64,000 nt of DNA from Ixodes scapularis. Taxonomy: Eukaryota; Arthropoda; Arachnida; Ixodida; Ixodidae. This document shows positions 56,060 to 64,000 of the stretch, piece by piece. Location: NCBI RefSeq assembly GCF_016920785.2, contig NW_024609839.1, positions 19,159,085 through 19,223,084 of the forward strand. Direction: 5' to 3'. The position numbers and the translations under genes are program-made. Position 1 is the stretch's first letter; each line of letters starts with the position of its first letter. A model generated the notes under the pieces. It was not told the origin of the DNA. It searched no databases and saw only the letters and a list, made by a program, of their open reading frames with translations.

Positions 56060-57525
56060 GCGAAGCTAGTGCTAACACTGCCTCACTTTCTGGGGGACAA
56101 TAAGCCACACAGCACGCGGAGGGACGGCGCCAAGAGCGGCGAAGAGGAAAAGAAGAGGCGATCGCTCGTGGTGTGTGTGTGAGCTGCACTTGCGAAGGCA
56201 GAGACATACGGAAGAGCCGGTGCCAAGCAGCGACTCCAAACAGAGACCCGGACCACACGGCAGACGCGTTCCAGGCGCCAACGAGAGCGGTCGACTTCTC
56301 TGGGCTCTTCAAACCCCGGAGAAAAACGTGACCCTGGTATAAACACCGCCTCGCATCGTTGGCCCGCCGCCGCCCGTCCGCCGAGAGATCGGCTCGCTCG
56401 AGTCTCGTTCTACGAGCGGCGCGCCTCTTTCTGTGGACGGGTCTTCCCAACCGAATGGAGAGTGCTATCACGAAACCCCCGCGCCTGCAGACTGGTGAGG
56501 ATGATGAAACTGAAGAACCAGGTGCGACCCATCCTGGTGAAGGCCTCGGCCTGAGCGACGGCACCACACTTCCCAAAACCGATGACCCTCGACATCAACA
56601 GGAGGGAAAAGATCAATTTTCCTGGACGGATGTGGTCAGCCGATGAGCCTGAAAGCGACAACTCCAACTAGAGAGAGAAAAGGCATAAGCAGCTGAGATT
56701 AACAACTACACCGTAGCCGACAAGATGACGGCAGCTGGGAATCGCCCGACGGGCAACATGGAGCCAAACGGGGATACCCGTCAGGGAACAGGTGGCTCCG
56801 GTTTCCTCTATATCCAAGAAAACAGAAGCCGATGGAAGCGAACGCAGGTCCTGCGCCAGAAGAGGCTGTCACCACTCCCAGTTGACGACTACAAAGTGGT
56901 CATACGGCCAAGAGATGGACTCAATTTTAGTGCCTGGGCAACAGAGAAGATCACGCAAGCCATCATCGCGATGGCCCAACTGTCCGCCGCCGAGATGGCC
57001 CAAGCCACCACAAGGATCCGCCGAGATCAGAATCTCGTCGTCGTGAGTACCCCCAACATGGAATCCTCTACCCGTGTACAACAGATCTCAGCACTCACCC
57101 TTGGCACCAAGCAGTACGAAGTTACGGCGTACGTGGTAGCCCCCGACAACTCGTGTAGGGGCGTCATCTCTGGCGTCGAAACACGGTCTACGGCCGAGGA
57201 ACTGACTGAAAACCTACGCGCCACCGGGATCAACATCCTCTATGCCCGGATGATGGGACAAACCAACACCGCTGTCATCACCTTCGAAGGTATCAAGGTA
57301 CCACACTTTGTGTATCTATCGCGTGGGGAATACCCCTGCCGACCGTACCAGCCGAGGCAGCAAGCGTGCGGCAGCCTTGGCCTTCCGCCACATCCGCCTC
57401 GGACTCGAACCTTGAGTATCAATTATACCTTTCTTTATGATAGCGCTTCCTCGTGTGACTTCCTCGGGGCGAATGGAACTCGGCCTGATCGGGCGATATT
57501 GGCAGGCGACCCACTTCAATGCTAG
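56060..57525 (+). pseudogene. Second LINE family: 5' UTR and ORF1, truncated
   Basis: A GC-rich leader (from about 56,060) is followed by a frame with MESAITKPPRLQTG and FSWTDVVSR (to a stop at 56,644-56,646), then a second frame from 56,725. This has the ORF1 block known from another abundant tick LINE: LPVDDYKVVIRPRDGLNFSA, NLVVVSTPNMESSTRVQQIS, VTAYVVAPDNSCRGVISGV, AVITFEGIKVPHFV and CRPYQPRQQACGS. The cysteine knuckle that should follow is out of frame, and the element ends by about 57,530 without ORF2. The two frames were probably one ORF1. Clade not assigned. Confidence 0.6.
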
Positions 57526-57539
57526 ACTAAGAAGTATAT

Positions 57540-58240
57540 TTTCACTACTGACAGGCGTGAAGACTAGGAAAAAAGACACCCTGCTCCGGACAGCATCAAT
57601 GCAGCGCTTGTCATGAAATCTAGCATTACTGCAAGATCAGAGACATGCACTGACTTCAAGGTAGAAAACAAGCACACGAAGTTGTACACAAGCAAAATTT
57701 ATAAGGCATAACGCAAGCAGACCGACGCGTCATCAAAGCTCGATTTTCCACCTTATGAAACAACCTTTTCAATTTCATTGTAGATGGTGGCAACACTATT
57801 TCGTGTATCGTTGTCTTCATAGCTTTTCCAAAGTGCGCTATTTTGTGTTAAGACTGGCAAGTAATTGTAATCCTTTGTGTGTGCACATGCGTGGCCAAAT
57901 GGTTACCACGCTTGGCTTTCACGCAGAAGCCCCAGGTTAGATTACCCTGGAAGCGGACGCTCCTTTCATTTATTCTTTCAATTTAGCGTTCTTGTAAGTT
58001 TGAGAACCTTGTCGTCTGATTGAGGTATGAATGTTCTACGCACCGAATGTTCCAGAAACCCACGCGGATACATAAAGGACTCTGCGTGGCAAGCCGAAGT
58101 CAGTCGCCCTAGTGCTCGATCCTGCTGTTTCACCGATATCGATGCCTGCAACGCTAACCTTCTATTTTTTGAGGCACAAGTTAGTTTCTCCAGTTTAGTT
58201 CCTCCAGTTATTCGCCGCCTCACGATTTGTCACTCGTGAT
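57540..58240 (+). other. Intergenic with a tRNA-Glu-like relic at 57,889-57,957
   Basis: GCGTGGCCAAATGGTTACCA opens a tRNA-like stretch whose anticodon-loop-like CTTTCAC would give TTC (Glu). The B-box reads GGTTAGATTACC in place of GGTTCGATTCC. Stems are imperfect. Probably a SINE head or tRNA pseudogene. Nothing else recognised. Confidence 0.35.
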
Positions 58241-58274
58241 AATATAGTGTATCTGTCAATTAATTTCTTTCCAG

Positions 58275-58544
58275 GTCCGTCTTTGAAATGGTGTGCTTGT
58301 GAGGACAGAAAAGATGGCGTACATTATGGGAGCGCGGGGCGACTCTATGTTTGTCAAGGAGGCGGCCAAGCTTGTGTTTGGCCGCGAAAGCCTACAAATG
58401 TGGAGTGTAACAGGGAAACCCTGCCTGCGCTTTAAAAAAGCAATAGCCAAGAAGGCCCCGACCCCTGCAAAGGTGGAGGCAGTCCGCAGTAAGCGCCTAT
58501 TTCTTAGGGGCGTTGCAGACCTGAGATTTCAGTTGGAGCGGTTG
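58275..58544 (+). pseudogene. BEN-domain exon, cut by a Gypsy LTR
   Basis: The acceptor TTTCTTTCCAG ends at 58,274. The frame reads GDSMFVKEAAKLVFGRESL, WSVTGKP, then PTPAKVEAVRS and LRFQLERL, the pattern of a BEN domain (hydrophobic helix F-x-x-E-x-x-x-x-x-F-G, a TG turn, then L-x-P-x-K-x-x-A-I). The LTR begins at 58,545 and the rest of the domain is not seen on either side. BEN proteins bind DNA; this one may be a host gene or a transposon-borne copy. Confidence 0.5.
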
Positions 58545-59064
58545 TGTAATGTATCCCGGGCGAAGCTCAAGCCACGACACCGAGGAGCGTCCAGATGTGC
58601 TTTTAATGGCGCCTGGAATTGCAATGCCTAGAGCCACTAAATAAGCTGCGCTTAGAGTATCGGCACTCCGTTCCCTGACATTGTTGTGGGCGCCGCCATT
58701 TTGGCTCGTATGCAGAGCAGACGCAACTGCCGATCGTCATGATTCAAAAGTGCGACTTCCTCAGCATTAGATTCGGTGTTAGAAAGCTCATGTAATATTG
58801 CCTTGCTCTGTAGCGAACGGTTTAAACATTTGTGGAGGGCGGAAAAACATTTCCTGTGATTTCAGATAAAGTTTCAGATAACTGGCAACCATGATTTTAC
58901 GACACAATATGGCCAAGTGTCGTTACTCTGAAGCGTAGCTTATTTAGTGGCACTAGCAATGCCCGAGCACCCGTCCCGTGCCCCAGGTCCGTGCTCTTGA
59001 AAAGCGCGGGATAAGTGCGTGTGCCCGGTGACGCCATCTCTTGGCCACCAGCTGATACATGACA
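58545..59064 (-). repeat. 3' LTR of the Gypsy element, with a MITE inside
   Basis: On the minus strand it runs TGTCATGTATCAG to GGGATACATTACA, with short inverted ends. A polypurine tract GTGAGGGGGAAG directly precedes it (59,065-59,076). Without the 327-bp MITE and its duplication the LTR is about 185 bp. Confidence 0.75.
58629..58955. mobile_element. hAT-type MITE, 327 bp, inside the LTR
   Basis: The 8-bp duplication GCAATGCC stands at 58,621-58,628 and 58,956-58,963. Ends TAGAGCCACTAAATAAGC and (inverted) TAGTGCCACTAAATAAGC differ at one base, and similarity continues for some 40 bp. No coding capacity. Duplication length and TAG start fit hAT elements. It contains CCGCCATTTTGG, a YY1-type word. 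Confidence 0.85.
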
Positions 59065-59081
59065 CTTCCCCCTCACTTGGC

Positions 59082-61620
59082 TCAGAACCCGTACCTTTCT
59101 GGCGGCCGTCGCACGCGAGTGCTCGTGTGTATGATCGGCTGGGTGGAACATGAAGGTCCTGTAGGTTGTGTAGGAGCAGTAGCCGGCCCTTGAGGGGTGA
59201 TTGACACATCGCAAGGCTCCAAGGCCAAGTCCCACACAGGTGAAGGTGTAGTAGTCGTTCTGTGCGGTGGCGTGTAACTTCTAGGTCGTATATGTTCCAT
59301 ATGTCGCCGTGTCTGCCCCTGATCGGTGTCGATCATCCAGGACCGAGGGCCCAGGCGTCTAGTGATGGTACCCGCCATCCATGTGCGTCCACTTGGAAAC
59401 TTGCGAATCCACACTGCTTGCCCTACCAAGAATGCTTCCGGGACTGTTGAACTCGTGGGTTCATAGTTGGGTCCATGGAAAACTCTCTCGAGCGGAGACG
59501 GCAACTCTCGGCCAAGTAGCATCCACGCGGGAGTTTTTCCCGTCGCTGTGTGTACGGTAGTGTGCTGCTTGTATAAAAAGCGTGCCAACGCACAGTCCAA
59601 CGTGCCTTTTCCGCCCTTCGCCAACGCCTTCTTTAGCTGCTGGACCATTCGTTCAGCTTGGCCGTTAGTTGCAGGGTGATAAGGGGCGCTGGTGACCGCT
59701 GCGATGCCGTTGGAGGAGTAAAAGCTCTTAATTTCTTCCGATACAAAGGCGGTCCCGTTGTCGGACAATACTTTCCGTGGTATGCCAAAGGTTGCAAACA
59801 CGCTGCGCAGTTCTGAAATAACCGTAGATGACGCCATATTCCGAACTGCGCGAACTTCTAGCCATTTGGAATACGCGTCACCAATTATACGGTAGACTTG
59901 CCCCTCGATCGGCCCGGCGAAATCTAGATGGATGGTATCCCATGGTGCCGTAGGTCTTTCCCAGGTTAGGTTTTCGGCCTTTGGTACTGCTCTCTGGTTC
60001 ACTTGGCACGTGTCACATTGAGGTACACAGAGTTCAATCTCTTTGTCGATCCCAGGCCACCACAAGCAGCTCCGAGCGTATGCTTTCATGGCAACGATGC
60101 CCCGGTGCCCCGCATGTAGAAGTGCTATGGCCTCAGATCTCATTGACGCGGGAATTACCACGCGCGATCCCCAGATGAGACAACCACGATGAATTGACAA
60201 TTCTACTGCCTTGAGCTTGTATGTGACGAAGCGATCACCGTTCAGCTTTCTCACTTCGCAATGTTTGACCGCTTGGAACACCTTAGCAAGTATGGAATCC
60301 TTTGCTGTGTTGTCCGCCAGTTCTGTTGCAGTCATGGGAGGTTTCGTGAGCGCTTCTAGCATCAAGACATCGCCTGGAGGATGTTGCTCGTCGTCAGTTT
60401 CCAGCAATGGCAGTCTGCTTAAGGCATCGGCGTTTTGATTCTGTTTTCCTGCCCTGTAGATCATATTTTGAATCGTAAGCTGTCAGCTTAACACACCAGG
60501 GTGTCATCCGTGGCGAAAGCACAGTTGGTACTGAAGATTTTTGGCCCATGATCCCCAACAGCGGTTGATGGTCTGTTGTAATCGTTACGTGACGTCCCGC
60601 GACGTAGCGATGAAAACGGTCCATGGCGAAAACAATTGCCAGCCCCTCACGATCCATTTTCGGCTTTGCCGAGCGTTCTCTAGGTGAAGATGATTGGAGC
60701 TTCGTTGCCATCGTCATCGAGCTGAGCTAATACCGCTCCCACGCCGTAGGGTGATGCGTCACATGACAAAATCAGGCTTTTGTTCTCGTCGTAATGCGCG
60801 AGAACAGTTCGCTGTGCGATGGCATGCTTTAACTGTCGAAAAGCTTGCCGATGCTTTTCTTGCCATGTCCAAGGGACGTCCTTCTCCAGCAGTGCATAGA
60901 GGTCCTTTGCAATTGTTGCCCGGTTTGCCAAAAACCGGTCGTAAAAAGCTAAAAGTCCCAGAAACGATTGTAGCGTTGTTCTGCATGTTGGCTCGGGCAT
61001 TTCCTTGATGGCTTTCAGTTCTTCATCTGTCGGGTGTATCCCAGCCGCATCAATGGTGTGGCCGAGGTATTCTACTCGTTCAACTGCAAAACGACACTTG
61101 CATCTCTTGAGTCGAAGTCCAGCCTGAGCGAGTCGCGTCAGTACTGTGTCCAGTCGAGTCAGGTGTTCGGCTGCGGTCGCACCGCTGATGATCACGTCAT
61201 CTAGGTATACCCCGATCCCCGGAATTCCAGCAAGTACTGTTTCCATGAATCGCTGGAAAATCGCTGGTGCCGCGGCGATCCCAAACGGCATCCTCTTGAC
61301 TCTGTATAGGCCTTTTATAATGTTAATGTTTAACAGATCAGCTGTATCTCTTGTCAACCGTAGCTGCTGATACGCTTGCGTGAGGTCTAGAGTAAAAAAT
61401 ACCAATCCTCCTTGCAAATTGGTTAGGATTTCTGGAATTGTTGGCATAGGATACACGGTTGTTTTCGCCTCCTTGTTTACTGTACTTCGATATTCACCGC
61501 ATAGTCGAATAATCCCGTCTTTCTTCCGGACCACCACCACAGGTGTAGCCCACTCGGAATGCTGCGTTGGTTCTAAAATACCTTGGCTCTCGAGAATTTT
61601 CAACTCAGCCTCTACCGCGG
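59082..61620 (-). pseudogene. Gypsy pol: RT, RNase H, integrase; gag and protease deleted
   Basis: RT (61,603-60,690): WATPVVVVRKKDG, FFTLDLTQAYQQL, MPFGIAAAPAIFQRFM, the catalytic YLDDVIIS, SCDASPYGVGAVL, ending at a TAG after PIIFT. RNase H is shortened and in another frame (60,680-60,400; MDREGLAIVFAMDRFHRY, TDHQPLL). From 60,464 a long frame gives the integrase: HAGH..CDTC zinc finger, then HLDFAGP, LSDNGTAF and NGQAERMV for the DDE triad, and a C-terminal chromodomain-less tail ending in RRPPERYGF. The frame is broken at least twice. Gag, protease and the start of RT are missing: only about 28 bp of leader separate the 5' LTR end from RT. Confidence 0.88.
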
Positions 61621-61692
61621 GACGTAGTGCTGGTCGCCAAAATGTAATGTATCACGGGCGAAGCTCAACCCACGACACCGAAGAGCGTCCAG
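61621..61692 (-). repeat. 5' LTR end and leader, truncated
   Basis: TGTAATGTATCACGGGCGAA from 61,643, matching the outer 50 bp of the LTR at 58,545 with few differences, then divergence after GCGTCCAG. On the minus strand the LTR end ..ACATTACA is followed by TTTTGGCGACC, the usual junction of this Gypsy type. Confidence 0.7.
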
Positions 61693-63107
61693 CATCGCTA
61701 GGTTGGACATTTGAGAAAAGGTAGATGGAAGTGACGTAATGGAAAGGAGGAACGTATCCTAGCAACACTCACGTGGCGGCTCTGCCCACTTTGACGCCGC
61801 TACGTCATCGCAAACTTGACACCTGTCACCCGGGTGACACCTGTCACCCGTTTGAGCGACGTTCGGAGCCAACCCCCGACGAGCGGAAGGAGCTACGGAT
61901 TCCCTGAGGCGTCCCTACACGCGGGATACGGGGTAGGATTTACTACGACGCGGGGAGCAGTTCCTGCGTTTAGCGAAGGAACGGCAACCAATCCTGTGCG
62001 TCGCTGGTCGTCGCATCTGTTCTATTACAGGTAAAAGTATTAAAAAACAATAAAAACCTGTTGTGCGTTGTTAAAACATACCGCGTTTTTGTGTCCTTTT
62101 GCAATACATTTAAGAATTAATTGAAGAGAAAGTTGTTCCAATATTATGCGGGATGTGCGCTACGCGCCTTCTTCAAACCAAAATGTCGAACCACGAGGAG
62201 GCGGGGATGCCGGGGGCAGCGGAGGGGTCGGCGGAACCAACGGGGAGCGCGCGAGTGACGGCTGCTTTAGTCAGAAACAATTTTTTATCTTTCGAGAACT
62301 TGCTATTGCTGTGCTCAAATAAGAATGTTTGGCGCAACATCTGTGATAATTCTTTCAAAGTGGTCCAGTGTTTATATGGTGGTATGCTAGTCAGAGAATA
62401 TATATATATTTTTTTTTCCTTTCGAAATTTAACTATTGTGCTCCAATAAGACCAGAGTGTTCAACAAGATATCTGTGATATATACTTCAGATTGCCCAAT
62501 TGTTTACATGGTTCCAGTCGATGCTCAGTTTTACTTCCAAGAATGAAATATTACATTCCATTTTATCACACTTTTATTCATGAAGTCACAGGTTTTTCTT
62601 TAAGAAATAAAGCAATTTTCAAAACAAACTACATGTGCATGCACTGTCTTGAGATAACACAATCACCTAACTTTGATGAAGTACCATACAAGAGATAATA
62701 AAATGGAGCAGAAGGCAAGACGCTTTGAAGCATTTGTAAAATGAAACAATGTCCATGACAACAACATCCCTGGTTCAATCAGCAACTAAGAAAGCAATCT
62801 CTGCAAAAGCAAGCATTTCTTTCTAGAGGTAGTCTAAATTAATTCTGAGTTCTTTGCAGGGGCAATCCAGATGACCTGTTGGTCTGGCAACTAAACCTCC
62901 GAAACTTTTCTGTCACTGTCGACTGCGTCTCCTGCCTTCTGCTCATAAAAATAAAAAAAAAGGCTGTATCGATTTCACCGCGATGCACTCGACACGTATC
63001 CGGAGGCAGCACGCTGGCTGTGCGACCAACTTCACAAGGTGTAGGAGCTGAAGAGAGTATGTAGCTTGTGGACGGCCATGACTGTGGAGCAGGAAGCGAA
63101 GTGTGCA
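61693..63107. other. Intergenic; tandem TGACACCTGTCACCCG palindromes at 61,818-61,852
   Basis: TGACACCTGTCACCCGG occurs twice back to back and is itself near-palindromic. An ATG-started open stretch at 62,182 (GC-rich, then AT-rich) looks like a first exon or chance. The minus-strand frame 63,108-62,839 shows no family resemblance. AT-rich sequence 62,300-62,880 holds nothing recognised. Confidence 0.4.
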
Positions 63108-63485
63108 CTTTACGGCTTCCACTGGGAGGGCTTCACTGAGGGCAGGGATGTGACGGGGTCCTTGGTGGTCAGGACCTCAGTCGTGGTGGCGAGAGGTTCC
63201 CTGTCGCTGCCGGCGTCCATGCTGGACACCACCGCGGCGAGGGCGCTGAGGGGCTTCCCGACGGTGTCCCTGGTGGTCGGGACTACCGTCGTGGCGGCGG
63301 ACCCCTTGCGTGTGGCGCTCCGCACGGGCACGTCTGCGGCGGGTTCCGAACCGGGTGACAAGGCGCTGCCTCAGAGCCTTCCCCCTGTCCGAGAGGCCGA
63401 CCGGAAGGCCGACCGGAGGGCCTGCAGGAGCCAGCCTCTCGGGAGCCGACGCTGACCTCTCCGAGCTCGGCTCAGACTCCAACTC

Positions 63486-63775
63486 TTACTCTTCAGGGTC
63501 GGAGTCTGACTCCGGTTCTTGCTCACTCGATGCAAGGCAGATGTTCTGGAGCACTGCACATGCCGAAATAATGGCGGTGGTTGTTGAAGGGTGGTAATAC
63601 AGAGCCCGGTGCCTTTGCAGACACCGGAATCTGTTTTTCAACAGCCCGATGCAGCGCTCCACAACAGACCTGACCGAGGAATGCGCCTTATTAAACCGGC
63701 CACAAGCGGTGGAGGTCGCGTGGTTCCCGGGGACAGGGGTGATGAGCCAAAGCTCCAAGGGGTAGCCGCTGTCAC
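63486..63775 (-). pseudogene. PIF/Harbinger transposase (HARBI1-like), last exon
   Basis: Minus strand. The acceptor CATGTGCAG precedes GDSGYPLELWLITPV, containing the second catalytic aspartate of DDE_Tnp_4. Then FNKAHSSVRSVVERCIGLLK with the glutamate, RFRCLQRHR, YYHPSTTTAIISACAVLQNI and an acidic tail EPESDSDPEE, then TAA. After the stop the same frame stays open (ESEPSSERSAS, then arginine-rich, to 63,177), so the stop may be secondary. The first catalytic aspartate and N-terminus would lie beyond the window edge. The usual HNIC is QNIC. Confidence 0.75.
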
Positions 63776-64000
63776 CTGCACATGTAGAGGATGGAACATA
63801 TTACATACTTTACTTTTTAAAATGAAAGGCCAGAAAACAGCAAAAACAGCTGTGTGCAACTATGTCAATTATAATGTAACTTAAGTGTGACTTAAAAGTG
63901 TGTTAATATTTCTGCACTACAGTATCAGTTTACATGATGATTAATTAGCACCAGCTTGCCCGCAAACTCCCTGTTATTTCATGTAACTATGTGTTTTCCT
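63776..64000 (-). other. Presumed intron of the Harbinger gene
   Basis: AT-rich, no coding frame. It runs to the window edge. Confidence 0.4.

Noticed and set aside
63066..63455. 129-codon plus-strand ORF
   Set aside because: It is the antisense of the GC-rich frame continuing from the Harbinger exon and has no family resemblance.

Overview
This window is eukaryotic. It has spliced exon remnants, non-LTR, LTR and Penelope-like retroelements, several DNA transposon superfamilies, tRNA-derived SINE heads, microsatellites and no operon structure. The mix of families (an I-type LINE with a zinc-knuckle ORF1 and a C-terminal RNase H, GIY-YIG Penelope elements, DUF4806 and BEN exons, a FLYWCH Mutator-like element, a THAP/P-type transposase) is most like an arthropod, probably a hard tick. 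That assignment is inference from memory of such families, not from a search. No intact host gene is visible; almost everything recognisable is mobile DNA or an exon it has broken.

Layout. 1-5.9 kb: a Gypsy pol scrap, a decayed Penelope-like element (minus) and a satellite with a period of about 71 bp. 5.93-11.76 kb: LINE copy A (minus), complete from tail to 5' end and bounded by a 14-bp target-site duplication. 12-18 kb: a dispersed repeat, a 134-bp tandem repeat and a broken EnSpm/CACTA-like transposase (minus). 18.2-23.2 kb: a cluster of short-loop inverted repeats, SINEs and Penelope-like ends. 23.3-25.6 kb: exons of a DUF4806 protein, cut by LINE copy B (25.58-30.31 kb, plus), which meets LINE copy C tail-first.

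30.3-47.0 kb: LINE copy C (minus), whose ORF1 is split by a 10,567-bp DNA transposon (34,873-45,439) with CAC(T/G)GTAAAAA ends and a TA duplication. Removing the insert on paper restores the ORF1 frame. 47.1-48.4 and 55.84-55.9 kb: a minisatellite with dense TGACGTCA and CACGTG palindromes. It is split by a 7,404-bp P-type element (48,438-55,841; 8-bp duplication CTCAGGAG), which is itself split by a 2,475-bp Mutator-like element (52,431-54,905; 8-bp duplication ACAATTGC). 56-64 kb: the 5' end of a second LINE family, a BEN exon cut by a collapsed Gypsy element (whose LTR holds a hAT-type MITE), and the last exon of a Harbinger transposase.

The genes do not form a pathway. What links them is nesting: insertion order can be read directly from target duplications and restored frames. 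Lesions in otherwise near-complete ORFs (single stops, one-base homopolymer shifts, one lost catalytic aspartate) show elements at different stages of decay.
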